Shown one piece after another: positions 17,403 through 26,738 of a stretch of DNA of 57,446 bases; position 1 is the stretch's first letter; each line of letters begins with the position of its first letter. Made by a program: the position numbers and the translations under genes. Origin of the DNA: an uncultured Oscillospiraceae bacterium (GTDB taxonomy: Bacteria > Bacillota > Clostridia > Oscillospirales > Oscillospiraceae); NCBI GenBank assembly GCA_934670025.1, contig CAKUOS010000007.1, positions 1 to 57,446 on the forward strand. The letters run 5' to 3'. The notes under the pieces were generated by a model. It was given only the letters and a program-made list of their open reading frames with translations. It had not been told where the DNA came from and made no database searches.

Positions 17403-18602
17403 ATGGCGAGGATCGGCATTTACGGCGGCAGCTTCAATCCGCCGCACCGCGGACATATCTGCGCGGCCGTGCAGGCAAAGGCACTTTTGCAGCTGGACGA
17501 GATCCTTCTGATCCCTGCGGCGACGCCGCCGCACAAGGCGATGGCCGACGGCTCTCCGGACGGCTGGACGCGCTGCGAGCTGACGCGCCTTGCCGTGCAG
17601 GACGAGCCGGGGCTCACGGTCTGCGACCTGGAGCTGCGGCGCGAAGGTCCGGATTACACCGTCGATACGCTGCGGCAGCTGCGTGAGCGCTATTTGGACG
17701 ATGAACTGTTTTTATTGATGGGGACGGATATGTTCCTCACGTTCGACAAATGGTATCAGCCCGCGCAGATCGCGCGTCTGGCCACGCCCGTGTGTATGGC
17801 GCGCGTGCAGCCCGACGACGCGCTTGCGGCGCGGCTGACGGCGCAGAAAGACGCTGTGCGGCGGATGTTCGGCACAGAGCCCATTCTGCTGCAAAACGAC
17901 TGCCTGGAGCTTTCGTCCACCGAGGTGCGAAGACTTCTGTTCTTCGGCATCGCGGACGAGACGCTCGCGCCCGCCGTGCTGCATAAGATCGAGCGGGAAG
18001 GCCTCTACGGTGTGGGCGGCGACTATCGCGCGCTGCCGTTTGGGGATCTGCGCCGCGTGAGCCTGTCCCTGCACAAGGAAAAGCGCCGCGCGCACGCGCA
18101 GGGCGTGGCCGATACGGCCGTGCGGCTGGCGCGGGCCTATGGCGCGGATGCGCAGCTGGCTGCGCGCGCGGGCATCCTCCACGACGTCACAAAGGCGCTC
18201 ACGGCGGACGAACAGCGAAGGCTGGCGGATGCCCGGCAGCTGCCTGTGACGGATTTTGAGCGCGCAAATCCGCAGCTGCTGCACGCCAGGACCGGCGCGG
18301 AGGCCGCGCGGCGCATCTTCGGCGAATGCGAAGCCGTCGTCTCTGCGATCGCGTGGCACACGACGGGAAAGCCCGCCATGACGACGCTTGAAAAGATCAT
18401 CTATCTGGCCGACATGATCGAGCCGAACCGCACCTATCCCGGCGTGGACGCCATCCGCGAAGCGGCGGCGCGCGATCTGGACGCGGGCGTGCTGCTCGCG
18501 CTCGACCGGACCATCGCCTTTTTGCAGGAAGAGCGGGCGGCCGTATGCGAAGATTCGGTGCGCGCGCGCGACTGGCTCCTGCAAGCCCGAAAGGAACTCT
18601 GA
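17403..18602 (+). CDS. fused nicotinate-nucleotide adenylyltransferase NadD and YqeK HD-domain hydrolase
   Basis: This single 399-residue ORF joins two proteins that are usually adjacent. Residues 1 to about 205 are NadD (NaMN adenylylation in NAD synthesis): GGSFNPPHRGH (8-18), PAATPPHK, GTDMFLTFDKWY and SSTEVRR. Residues about 220-399 are YqeK, a symmetrical Ap4A hydrolase in characterised relatives: KRRAHAQGVADTA, the metal-binding pair in GILHDVTKALT, AWHTTGKP and YLADMIEPNR. No stop or frameshift lies between them; the junction is a short linker (EREGLYGVGGDYRAL). A GGAGG site precedes ATG 17403. The fused form couples NAD synthesis with removal of dinucleotide polyphosphates in one polypeptide. 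Confidence 0.93.
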   Translation: MARIGIYGGSFNPPHRGHICAAVQAKALLQLDEILLIPAATPPHKAMADGSPDGWTRCELTRLAVQDEPGLTVCDLELRREGPDYTVDTLRQLRERYLDDELFLLMGTDMFLTFDKWYQPAQIARLATPVCMARVQPDDALAARLTAQKDAVRRMFGTEPILLQNDCLELSSTEVRRLLFFGIADETLAPAVLHKIEREGLYGVGGDYRALPFGDLRRVSLSLHKEKRRAHAQGVADTAVRLARAYGADAQLAARAGILHDVTKALTADEQRRLADARQLPVTDFERANPQLLHARTGAEAARRIFGECEAVVSAIAWHTTGKPAMTTLEKIIYLADMIEPNRTYPGVDAIREAAARDLDAGVLLALDRTIAFLQEERAAVCEDSVRARDWLLQARKEL

Positions 18603-19877
18603 ATGAAACTGTTTGGCAATCGCCGCCGCGCAGCCCATGCCGCGCCGCGGCAAAAGCGCCCGCGCGGCACGCGGGCGGCGCTCATCGCGCTGTGCGTCGT
18701 GCTGGCGCTGTCGGGCGGCGTGTTTGCCGCGTGGAAGCTGCTCGTCAAGCCTGTCGAGCGGCCTGCGGCCGCCGCACCGGCGCAGAAACCGGCAGCGTCC
18801 GAACCGGAACCGGCGGAGCCGTCCGTCATCCATGTCACGCCGCAGCAGTCCGATACGCAGCAGCCCGAAGCGGAACCGGAGCCCGCAATGGAAGCGCCGG
18901 GGAGTCTGCGCGACGGCGTATACAACATCCTCATCTGCGGCACCGACGACGACGGCACCCGTACCGATACCATCATCATCGCGCATCTCGACGCGAACGA
19001 TCATACGGTCGCGCTTTTGTCCATCCCGCGCGATACGCCGGTCACGACCGGCGGCGGAGGACTCATGAAGATCAACTCCGTCTACGCCGGCGGCGGCAAG
19101 GACGGCATGGAGCGGCTGTGTGCGCGGCTTCAGCGTCTGCTCGGCTTCCCAGTCGACGGTTATGTGCTCGTTGATCTCGAGGCGTTCAAAAAGACGGTCG
19201 ATCTTGTCGGCGGCGTCGATTTCGACGTGCCGATGGACATGAATTACGAAGATCCGTCGCAGGATCTTTATATCCACCTGCAAAAGGGACAGCAGCACCT
19301 GAACGGCGAACAGGCCATGGGCCTCGTCCGCTTCCGCAAGGGCTACGCCACGCAGGATATTCAGCGTACCCAGACGCAGCAGCAGTTTTTAAAGGCGCTG
19401 GCGAAGCAGTGCCTGTCGGTCGGCAGCCTGACGAAGCTCGGCGAATTTGCCGATATCTTCGCCGAATACGTCACGACGAATCTCACGACCGGCAACATGG
19501 TCTGGTTCGGCAAGGAGCTGCTTTCCTGCGATTTTGACAACATGAAGACGTATACCGCCGAGGGCGAGGGCGCGATGATAGGCGGCGCATCCTATTATCC
19601 GCTTTACGCGGGGAAGCTGCTGCGCATCGTGAACGAAGCCTTCAACCCCTACGACGCGCCGGTCGCATCGCTCGACGTTGTGACGCCCGAGCTGGCGTAT
19701 TCCTATCAGAAGCCGGCCCAGCCCGAGACACCGGCCGATCCGGAGCTTCCGGAGGAACCGGCAGCCCCGGAAGAGCCGGCAGAACCCGCAGAGCCGGCAG
19801 AGCCGGTCCCGGACGATCCCTTCGCGGGAGACGATTTCTGGACGGACGATGAAACCGATACCGATACGGAAGAATAG
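18603..19877 (+). CDS. LytR-CpsA-Psr (LCP) family cell-wall glycopolymer transferase
   Basis: This 424-residue membrane-anchored protein has a basic N-terminus, one transmembrane helix (about residues 20-45) and a Pro/Glu/Ala-rich spacer. The LCP domain follows (about 100-265), with DDDGTRTDTIIIAHLD, LLSIPRDTPV, KINSVYAGGG and GLVRFRK motifs that bind polyprenyl phosphate. LCP enzymes transfer teichoic acids or capsules to peptidoglycan outside the cell. The last about 55 residues are a low-complexity acidic tail (repeated E-E-P-A, ending DDETDTDTEE). ATG follows the stop of nadD-yqeK directly. Its place between nadD-yqeK and rsfS is typical of Clostridia and Bacilli. Confidence 0.92.
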   Translation: MKLFGNRRRAAHAAPRQKRPRGTRAALIALCVVLALSGGVFAAWKLLVKPVERPAAAAPAQKPAASEPEPAEPSVIHVTPQQSDTQQPEAEPEPAMEAPGSLRDGVYNILICGTDDDGTRTDTIIIAHLDANDHTVALLSIPRDTPVTTGGGGLMKINSVYAGGGKDGMERLCARLQRLLGFPVDGYVLVDLEAFKKTVDLVGGVDFDVPMDMNYEDPSQDLYIHLQKGQQHLNGEQAMGLVRFRKGYATQDIQRTQTQQQFLKALAKQCLSVGSLTKLGEFADIFAEYVTTNLTTGNMVWFGKELLSCDFDNMKTYTAEGEGAMIGGASYYPLYAGKLLRIVNEAFNPYDAPVASLDVVTPELAYSYQKPAQPETPADPELPEEPAAPEEPAEPAEPAEPVPDDPFAGDDFWTDDETDTDTEE

Positions 19878-19893
19878 AAAGGAAGCTGTAACC

Positions 19894-20259
19894 ATGAGAT
19901 CTGCAAAGGAAGTCGCGGCGCTGGCCGCAAAGGCGCTCGACGCAAAAATGGGCGAGGATATCCGCCTCATCGGCATCACGGATATCTCGACGCTCGCCGA
20001 TTATTTCCTCATCTGCACCGCCACCAGCTCCACCCACGTCAAGACGCTCTGCGACGCGGTCGAAGAGGCGATGGACGCGGCGGGCGAGCCGATGCTCTCG
20101 CGCGAGGGCCATCGCGGCGGCACGTGGGTGCTGATGGACTTCGGCAGCCTTGTCGTACACGTATTCACCGGCGAGGCCAGAAAGTTCTACGACCTTGAAC
20201 GCCTCTGGCAGGACGGCCATCAGGTGAATCTTGCGCCCATTCTGGGCGAAAACGCTTGA
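19894..20259 (+). CDS. rsfS: ribosome silencing factor RsfS
   Basis: This 121-residue protein of the RsfS/Iojap family binds uL14 on the 50S subunit and blocks subunit joining under starvation. Conserved motifs are DIRLIGITDISTLADYFLICTA, REGHRGGTWVLMDFGSLVVHVF and FYDLERLW. ATG 19894 was chosen for the AAAGGAAG site upstream; the open frame reaches back into the LCP gene without a start signal. It is the last gene of the string that begins with smc, and its stop codon overlaps the -35 box of the leuS promoter. Confidence 0.95.
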   Translation: MRSAKEVAALAAKALDAKMGEDIRLIGITDISTLADYFLICTATSSTHVKTLCDAVEEAMDAAGEPMLSREGHRGGTWVLMDFGSLVVHVFTGEARKFYDLERLWQDGHQVNLAPILGENA

Positions 20260-20283
20260 CAAATCGCTGAAAAGTAGTACAAT
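20256..20283 (+). promoter_or_regulatory. promoter of the leuS T-box transcript
   Basis: Consensus TTGACA (20256-20261) and TACAAT (20278-20283) with a 16-bp spacer. The -35 overlaps the rsfS stop codon. Confidence 0.75.
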
Positions 20284-20289
20284 AACCCG

Positions 20290-20521
20290 GTAAAAGGCAA
20301 AGAAGGGGAATGCCCCGCGCGATTTTTTTCAGAGACCCGGCGGCTGGTGCGAGCCGGGAGGATCGAACGGACGGCTCTCGCCCCGGAGCCGCTGTCCCGA
20401 AACGCAGTAAGGACAGACGGATGGCCGCGTTAGAGGCCGCTTGAGGGCTGCGCTTTGCAGCTGAAGCAGGGTGGTACCGCGTATTTTACGCCCCTGACCG
20501 GTTCGGTCAGGGGCGTTTTTA
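20290..20521 (+). promoter_or_regulatory. T-box leader controlling leuS
   Basis: The hallmark T-box bulge sequence AGGGTGGTACCGCG is at 20468-20481. It is followed by the terminator CGCCCCTGACC/GGTCAGGGGCG plus a U-run (20489-20521). Upstream lies a long stem I region opening with CAGAGAC. A CTC triplet at 20375-20377, inside GACGGCTCTCGCCCC, is the likely leucine specifier; that placement is inference. Uncharged tRNA-Leu would pair with specifier and T-box to favour the antiterminator and so read-through into leuS. Confidence 0.93.
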
Positions 20522-20553
20522 TCATGAAAAATCACCAGACAAAGGAGTTTGTT

Positions 20554-23052
20554 ATGAAATACGATTTTGCAGCCATCGAGAAGAAATGGCAGGAAAAATG
20601 GGAGCAGACCAAGCCCTATGCCGCCGTTACCGGCAGCGACAAGCCGAAGTTCTACGGCCTCATCGAGTTCCCGTATCCCTCGGCCGCGGGTCTGCACGTC
20701 GGCCATCCGCGCCCGTTCACGGCGATGGATATCATCTGCCGCAAAAAGCGGATGCAGGGCTACAACGTCCTGAACCCCATCGGCTTTGACGCTTTCGGTC
20801 TGCCGACGGAGAACTTCGCCATCAAGAACCATATCCACCCGGCCATCGTCACGAAGAAGAACATCGAAAACTTCACGCGCCAGCTCAAGATGCTCGGCTA
20901 CAGCTTCGACTGGGACCGCGTCATCGACACGACCGACCCCGATTACTACCGCTGGACGCAGTGGATCTTCCTGCAAATGTACAAGCACGGTCTGGCCTAT
21001 AAGACCACCATGCCCGTCAACTGGTGCACGAGCTGCAAGTGCGTGCTGGCCAACGAAGAGGTCGTCGAGGGTGTGTGCGAACGCTGCGGCGCGCCGGTCA
21101 TCCGCAAGGAAAAGAGCCAGTGGATGCTCCGCATCACGAAATATGCCGACCGCCTGATCGACGATCTGGAGGATCTGGACTACATCGAGCGCGTCAAGAC
21201 GCAGCAGCGCAACTGGATCGGCCGCTCCACCGGCACCGAGGTCACGTTCAGAACCAACACCGAAGACGACATCACCGTCTACACTACCCGCGTCGACACG
21301 CTCTTCGGCGTGACGTATACGGTCATCTCGCCCGAGCATCCGCTGCTTACAAAGTGGAAGGACCGCATCAAAAACTGGGCCGACGTCGAGGCATATCAGC
21401 AGGCGGCCGCCCGCAAGTCCGATTTTGAGCGCGGAGAGCTCAACAAGGACAAGACCGGCGTGCGCCTCGACGGCATCGAAGTCACGAACCCCGCGACCGG
21501 CAAGGTCGTGCCGATGTTCGTCTCCGACTACGTCCTCATGAGCTACGGCACCGGCATCGTCATGGGCGTGCCCGGCCACGACCAGAGAGACTGGGACTTC
21601 GCCACGAAGTTCGGCCTGCCCATCGTCGAGGTCGTCAAGGGCGGCGACATCACCAAGGGCGCCTTTACCCTCAAGGACGATACCGGCATCATGGTCAACT
21701 CCGGCTTCCTGGACGGCATGACCGTCAAAGAGGCCATCCCCGCCATGAAGCAGTATGCCATCGACCAGGGCTGGGGCCACGAAAAGGTCAACTACAAGCT
21801 GCGCGACTGGGTCTTCTCCCGCCAGCGCTACTGGGGCGAGCCCATCCCGATGGTCTCCTGCCCGAAGTGCGGCTGGGTGCCGGTCCCCGAGGATCAGCTG
21901 CCCGTCGTTCTGCCGCAGGTCGAGAGCTATGAGCCGACCGACGACGGCGAAAGCCCCCTGTCCAAGATGACCGACTGGGTCAATACCACCTGCCCGTGCT
22001 GCGGCGGCCCCGCCAAGCGCGAGACCGATACCATGCCGCAGTGGGCCGGCTCCAGCTGGTATTTCCTGCGCTATATGGACCCGCACGACGATCAGGCGCC
22101 TGTCTCCAAGGAAGCCGAGCAGTACTGGGGCCCCGTCGACTGGTACAACGGCGGCATGGAGCATACCACGCTCCACCTGCTCTACTCCCGCTTCTGGCAC
22201 AAGTTCCTCTATGACATCGGCGTCGTCCACACCAAGGAGCCGTATGCCAAGCGCACGAGCCACGGCATGATCCTCGGCCAGAACCCGCACTACGTCGGCA
22301 ACGTCTCCACTGAGGCCGAGAAGCAGGCCCTCATCGAAAAATACGGCAATCAGGCCCTGCGCCCGGCCGTCAAGATGTCCAAGTCCCTCGGCAACGTCGT
22401 CAACCCCGACGATGTCGTCAAGGCCTACGGCGCGGACACCATGCGCCTGTATATCATGTTCATCGGCGACTTTGAAAAGGTCGCCACCTGGTCCGACGAG
22501 GCCGTCAAGGGCTCCAAGCGCTTCCTCGACCGCTGCTGGAACCTCATGGACATGGCCTCCGACTCCGAAGCACTCAGCGAAAAGAACGAGGCCATCATCC
22601 ACAAGACCATCCGCAAGGTCACGCAGGACATCGACGAGCTCAAGATGAACACCGCCATCGCCGCCCTCATGACCATGGTCAACGAGTTCTACGCCAACGG
22701 CCTGACGAAGGGCGACCTCAAGATGCTCATGCTCATGCTCAGCCCCTTCGCCCCGCATATGGTCGAGGAAATGTGGGAGCTGACCGGCGAGGCCGCGAAG
22801 ACCGGCACCATGGCCATGCAGCAGCCCTGGCCGGAATACGACGAGAGCAAGACCGTCGCCTCCCACGTCGAGATGGCCGTCCAGGTCCTCGGCAAGCTCA
22901 AGGGCACGATCAACGTCCCCGTCGACTCCGAGCAGGACTTCATCGTCGAGACCGCCAAGCAGAACGAGAAGGTCGCCCGTGCCATCGACGGCAAGACCAT
23001 CGTCAAGGTCATCCTTGTCAAAAACAAGCTCGTGAACCTGATCGTAAAGTAA
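20554..23052 (+). CDS. leuS: leucyl-tRNA synthetase
   Basis: This 832-residue class I synthetase has an HVGH active-site motif (48-51; the HIGH equivalent), the KMSKS loop at about 607-611 and the editing domain (CP1) with TNTEDDITVYTTRVDTLFG. The insertion MGVPGHDQRDWDFA and the zinc-ribbon-like pair WCTSCKCVLANEEV/CERCG are also visible. ATG 20554 follows AAAGGAG by six bases. An upstream ATG in the same frame at 20524 lies inside the leader with no ribosome site. Expression depends on the T-box leader, so it should rise when charged tRNA-Leu is scarce. Confidence 0.97.
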   Translation: MKYDFAAIEKKWQEKWEQTKPYAAVTGSDKPKFYGLIEFPYPSAAGLHVGHPRPFTAMDIICRKKRMQGYNVLNPIGFDAFGLPTENFAIKNHIHPAIVTKKNIENFTRQLKMLGYSFDWDRVIDTTDPDYYRWTQWIFLQMYKHGLAYKTTMPVNWCTSCKCVLANEEVVEGVCERCGAPVIRKEKSQWMLRITKYADRLIDDLEDLDYIERVKTQQRNWIGRSTGTEVTFRTNTEDDITVYTTRVDTLFGVTYTVISPEHPLLTKWKDRIKNWADVEAYQQAAARKSDFERGELNKDKTGVRLDGIEVTNPATGKVVPMFVSDYVLMSYGTGIVMGVPGHDQRDWDFATKFGLPIVEVVKGGDITKGAFTLKDDTGIMVNSGFLDGMTVKEAIPAMKQYAIDQGWGHEKVNYKLRDWVFSRQRYWGEPIPMVSCPKCGWVPVPEDQLPVVLPQVESYEPTDDGESPLSKMTDWVNTTCPCCGGPAKRETDTMPQWAGSSWYFLRYMDPHDDQAPVSKEAEQYWGPVDWYNGGMEHTTLHLLYSRFWHKFLYDIGVVHTKEPYAKRTSHGMILGQNPHYVGNVSTEAEKQALIEKYGNQALRPAVKMSKSLGNVVNPDDVVKAYGADTMRLYIMFIGDFEKVATWSDEAVKGSKRFLDRCWNLMDMASDSEALSEKNEAIIHKTIRKVTQDIDELKMNTAIAALMTMVNEFYANGLTKGDLKMLMLMLSPFAPHMVEEMWELTGEAAKTGTMAMQQPWPEYDESKTVASHVEMAVQVLGKLKGTINVPVDSEQDFIVETAKQNEKVARAIDGKTIVKVILVKNKLVNLIVK

Positions 23053-23092
23053 ACAAAATTTTTGAAATTTGCCGGACAGGCGAAAAAAATGC

Positions 23093-23121
23093 TTGACTTT
23101 ACAACGCCTGTTCACTATAAT
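23093..23121 (+). promoter_or_regulatory. promoter of rpsU
   Basis: TTGACT (23093-23098), a 17-bp spacer and a perfect TATAAT (23116-23121). The 60-base leader that follows can form a GCAGCC/GGCTGC hairpin before the GGAGGGAGG ribosome site. Confidence 0.85.
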
Positions 23122-23191
23122 AATGAAGCCAATTATGTTGGCCCTGAAAGCAGCCTGGATTTAGCCGGCTGCATCGGAGGGAGGGAAAACA

Positions 23192-23374
23192 ATGTCTGAA
23201 GTTCGCGTCAAGGAAGGCGAGTCCCTGGAGAATGCTCTCAAGCGGTTCAAGCGCAGCTGCGCCAAGGCCGGCGTCATCGCCGAGGTCAAGAAGAGAGAGC
23301 ACTACGTCAGCCCCAGCCTGAAGCGTAAGCAGAAGTCTGAAGCTGCTCGCAAGAACAGAAAGAAGTTCTATTGA
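23192..23374 (+). CDS. rpsU: small ribosomal subunit protein bS21
   Basis: A 60-residue basic protein with the full bS21 pattern: [18 protein letters not shown], then [24 protein letters not shown] and a lysine/arginine tail. bS21 joins the platform of the 30S subunit near the anti-Shine-Dalgarno region. It is monocistronic, with a strong promoter, a very strong ribosome site and a strong terminator 26 bp downstream. Confidence 0.98.
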   Translation: MSEVRVKEGESLENALKRFKRSCAKAGVIAEVKKREHYVSPSLKRKQKSEAARKNRKKFY

Positions 23375-23400
23375 TCCCTTCCCGGCTCAAAAGACAAAAA

Positions 23401-23435
23401 ACGCTCTGTGCAGTCCGCACAGAGCGTTTTTTATT
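23401..23435 (+). terminator. terminator of rpsU
   Basis: Perfect 11-bp stem ACGCTCTGTGC/GCACAGAGCGT with a five-base loop, then TTTTTT. A-run before it allows bidirectional action. Confidence 0.92.
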
Positions 23436-23453
23436 TGCACCTTGCGGCGGTTC

Positions 23454-23482
23454 TTTCATTTATCCGCCGTCCGTGATACAAT
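23454..23482 (+). promoter_or_regulatory. possible extended -10 promoter of addBA
   Basis: TACAAT (23477-23482) is preceded by TGA, an extended -10 element. The -35 at 17 bp is only TTTCAT. It lies 22 bp upstream of the addB start. Confidence 0.4.
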
Positions 23483-23504
23483 ATCCGAAAAAGGAGGCGC
23501 ACAT

Positions 23505-26500
23505 ATGCTGGAAATTTTGTATGGCCCGGACCGGTCGGCCAACAGCGCCGCAGTTCTGCGGCGGATCTGCGAAAACGCGGCGCGCGGCGTCGAAGGGCAG
23601 ATCCTGATCGTCCCGGAACAGTATTCCCACGAGACCGAGCGCGCGCTGTGCGCCTGCGGCGGCGATACGATCAGCCGCTATGCCGAGGTTCTGAGCTTCA
23701 CGCGCCTGGCTGCGCGGGCATTTTCCGTCTGCGGCGGCGTCTGCGAGGAATATCTCGACGAAAACGGCCGCATCCTGACGCTCTATCTTGCCGCGCAGCG
23801 GGTACGCGAGCAGCTGAAATTCTACGCTGCGGTCATGACGCGCCCGGATTTTTTAAAGCAGCTCGGCACGCTCATGGAGGAGCTGCTGACGAGCTGCATC
23901 GCGCCCGATGCGCTGCATCAGGCGGCAAGACGCCTCACCGGCCGTCTGGCACAGAAGGTCACGGAGCTGGCGCTTTTGTACGAGAGCTACCTTTCCGTCT
24001 GCAAAACGGGCCGCGGCGACCCGGTCACGCGGCAGATGCGTCTGCTGGATATTCTGGATGAGACGGAGTTTCTGGACGGACGAACGGTCTTTTTTGACGG
24101 CTTTTCCGACTTTACCGCGCTGCAAAAGCGCCTGATCGGCGCGATCCTTGCGCATGCGGCCGATGTGCGCGTCTCAGCGCTGACCGACGGCAGTCATTTT
24201 GCCGCCGCGCAGACCGGCGGACGGACGGCGCAGGAGCTGTGCGGCATGGCACGGCGGCAGGGGATCGCGGTGCGGCGGCAGCGCGTGGAGGCGTCGGAGG
24301 AACGCGCGCCGGCAGTGCAGGCGTGGCTGGAGGGGCTGTTTTTCGGCGGCCGGCCGTCGCAGGAGGATCCGGACGGCGTCGCGCTCATACAGGCCGATTC
24401 CGTGCAGGCGGCGTGCGCCTACGCTGCGCGCATGGTGCGCACCGGCGCGGCAGAGGGCCTTCGCTACCGTGATTTTGCCATCGCCCTGACCGACGAGGCC
24501 GCGTATGCGCAGCCGCTGCAAACGCTTCTGGCGCGCGCCGGGATCCCGGTCTATTACGCGGGCACGCGCGCGCTGCTGCAAAAGCCGCCCGCGGCGGCGC
24601 TGCTGGCCGCGATGCAGGCAAGCCTGCGCTATGAGCCGGGACCGCTGTTTTCCTTTCTGAAATCCGATTTTTCCCCGCTTTCTGCGGAGGAATGTGATAC
24701 GCTGGAGCAATATGCATACTATTGGGGCGTGCGCGGCACGCGCTGGGAGGAGACGTGGCAGATGCATCCGCGCGGCCTCGGCGAACAGATGACGCCTGAG
24801 GACGAACGGACGCTTGCGGCAATCAACGATCTGCGCGCACGCGCGATCGCGCAGATCTCCGATCTGCGGCGGCGGCTGCGCGGCGCGGCGCAGGTGGGCG
24901 ATCAGGTGCGTGCGGTCGTATCGTTCCTGGAGGATACCGCCTTTGCAGAGCGCCTGTACGCGCAGCAGGAGCGCCTGCATACGCAGCAGGAGGCGCAGCG
25001 CGCGCAGGAATACGGGCAGCTCGGCGACGCGCTGATCGAGACGCTCGAGCAGCTCGACCGCGTGCTGCACGACGCGGCGCTCGAACCGGAGAGCTTTGTG
25101 CAGCTGTTTTCCATGCTCCTTGCAAACGGCAAAGTCGGCACGATCCCGGCCGTCTGCGACGCGGTGCTGGTCACGACGCTTCCCATGCTGCGCCACCGTT
25201 CGAGCCACACGCTGCTCGTCCTCGGCGCGGACGAGGGACTTTTGCCGTCGTTTACGGAGTCGGGCGGCCTGCTGGCCGATGTGGAGCGGCAGAAGCTGCG
25301 CGCGCTCGGCGTGGAGCTTGCGCCGGGCGGCGAAACGGCGATGGAGCGCGAGATGAGCTGGATCTGCGCGGCATTCTGCGCGGCAAGAGAACGCGCGGTG
25401 CTCGTGACCGCGGCACAGCAGCCGTCGTTTCTCTATACGCGCACCGCGGCGCTGTTCCCGGCGATGCAGGCGGCGCGCGCAGAGACGCTTCCGTTTTTCC
25501 CGGACTGCGCGGCGGCGGCCTGCGCCGCGCTGCACCAGCCCGTTTTGCCGCAGGAACTTCCGCCGGCCGTCCGCGCGGAGGCACAGACGCTGCGTGTACG
25601 CAGCGAATACCGCCCGGCGGATATGAGCGGCGGCGCGGTGCGCGCGCTCTACGGGCAGACGCTGCAATTGTCCGCGTCGAAGATCGACCGCTTCGCCGCC
25701 TGCCGGTATGCGTACTTCCTGCAATACGGGCTGCGCGCGAAGCCGTGGAAACAGGCGTCGTTTGACGCGCCGCTGTTTGGCACGTTCGTCCATTATGTGC
25801 TTGAGCACACCGTGCGCGACGCGCAGCAGCAGGGCGGCTTCGCACGCCTGAGCGACGAGCAGACGCTCGCGCTGGCCGGGCGCCATATGGACGCCTATTT
25901 GCAGACGTATCTGCCGCAGCTGACGATGCAGGGCAGCCGCGAGGTCTATCTCAGCGCGCGCAACCGGCAGGAGGCGGCCGCCGTCGTGCTCGATGTGGCG
26001 CGGGAGCTGCGGATGTCGCAGTTTCAGCCCGTGGCCGAGGAGCTGCGCTTTGCCGACGGCGGCGCGCTGCCGCCTATTACCTACCGCGCGAAGGCCGGGA
26101 CCGGCCGTCTGACCGGCGTGGTCGACCGCGTGGACGTGTATGAATACGGCGGCGTGACCTATTTCCGCATCATCGACTACAAGACCGGCCGCAAGGACTT
26201 TGATTTTACCGAGCTGCTCTACGGCGGCAATTTGCAGATGCTCCTGTATATGTTCGCGCTGCAAAACGGCGCGGACACGCGCAGGATGCAGCCCGCGGGC
26301 ACGCTCTATGTGCCGGGCCGGTTCGACATGGTGAAGCTCGATCCCGGCGAGGACACGGAAAAGGCCGGGCAGCTGCGCGCCAACCAGCTGCGGCGCAAGG
26401 GTCTTGTGCTGCGGGACGAGGCGATCTTGCAGGCGATGGAGCCTGCGGCGGACGCACCGCAGTATCTGCCGGGCGAGGACGGCCGCGTGAGCGCCGGTCA

Positions 26501-26738
26501 GATGCGGCAGTTAGAGGATTATGTAAACAAAAAAGTTACCGGCATGGTTGACGCGATCTTCTCGGGCGCAGTTGCGCCCGATCCCGTCGAGCGCGGCCCG
26601 GACGTGTCGGCGTGTACCTATTGCGACTACGCCTCCGTGTGCCACAAGGACGCGGGCGCAGTCGCGCCGCGGCGGATGCGCGCGGTCAAACCGGAGGAAT
26701 TCTGGGCAGAGCTGGAAAGGAGCGGCGCGCATGGCTGA
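23505..26738 (+). CDS. addB: AddB subunit of the AddAB helicase-nuclease
   Basis: This 1,077-residue partner of AddA works in double-strand-break processing at Chi-like sites. The N-terminal part resembles an inactivated UvrD-type helicase (GPDRSANSAAVLRRI in place of a canonical P-loop). The C-terminal RecB-type nuclease core shows GVVDRVDVYEYGGVTYFRIIDYK, with the catalytic D and K. Iron-sulphur cysteines fit DRFAACRYAY plus the C-terminal CTYCDYASVC triad. ATG 23505 has AAGGAGG eight bases upstream. It overlaps addA by 8 bp. The P-loop looks weak compared with some Clostridial AddB proteins, but the family call is secure. Confidence 0.95.
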   Translation: MLEILYGPDRSANSAAVLRRICENAARGVEGQILIVPEQYSHETERALCACGGDTISRYAEVLSFTRLAARAFSVCGGVCEEYLDENGRILTLYLAAQRVREQLKFYAAVMTRPDFLKQLGTLMEELLTSCIAPDALHQAARRLTGRLAQKVTELALLYESYLSVCKTGRGDPVTRQMRLLDILDETEFLDGRTVFFDGFSDFTALQKRLIGAILAHAADVRVSALTDGSHFAAAQTGGRTAQELCGMARRQGIAVRRQRVEASEERAPAVQAWLEGLFFGGRPSQEDPDGVALIQADSVQAACAYAARMVRTGAAEGLRYRDFAIALTDEAAYAQPLQTLLARAGIPVYYAGTRALLQKPPAAALLAAMQASLRYEPGPLFSFLKSDFSPLSAEECDTLEQYAYYWGVRGTRWEETWQMHPRGLGEQMTPEDERTLAAINDLRARAIAQISDLRRRLRGAAQVGDQVRAVVSFLEDTAFAERLYAQQERLHTQQEAQRAQEYGQLGDALIETLEQLDRVLHDAALEPESFVQLFSMLLANGKVGTIPAVCDAVLVTTLPMLRHRSSHTLLVLGADEGLLPSFTESGGLLADVERQKLRALGVELAPGGETAMEREMSWICAAFCAARERAVLVTAAQQPSFLYTRTAALFPAMQAARAETLPFFPDCAAAACAALHQPVLPQELPPAVRAEAQTLRVRSEYRPADMSGGAVRALYGQTLQLSASKIDRFAACRYAYFLQYGLRAKPWKQASFDAPLFGTFVHYVLEHTVRDAQQQGGFARLSDEQTLALAGRHMDAYLQTYLPQLTMQGSREVYLSARNRQEAAAVVLDVARELRMSQFQPVAEELRFADGGALPPITYRAKAGTGRLTGVVDRVDVYEYGGVTYFRIIDYKTGRKDFDFTELLYGGNLQMLLYMFALQNGADTRRMQPAGTLYVPGRFDMVKLDPGEDTEKAGQLRANQLRRKGLVLRDEAILQAMEPAADAPQYLPGEDGRVSAGQMRQLEDYVNKKVTGMVDAIFSGAVAPDPVERGPDVSACTYCDYASVCHKDAGAVAPRRMRAVKPEEFWAELERSGAHG

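Noticed and set aside
20329..23115. 928-codon minus-strand ORF opposite leuS
   Set aside because: It mirrors leuS codons, is biased to V/D/G/L/H by the opposite strand, resembles no family and runs through the T-box leader.
24174..26264. 696-codon minus-strand ORF inside addB
   Set aside because: Shadow of addB with extreme Arg/His content and no domain resemblance.
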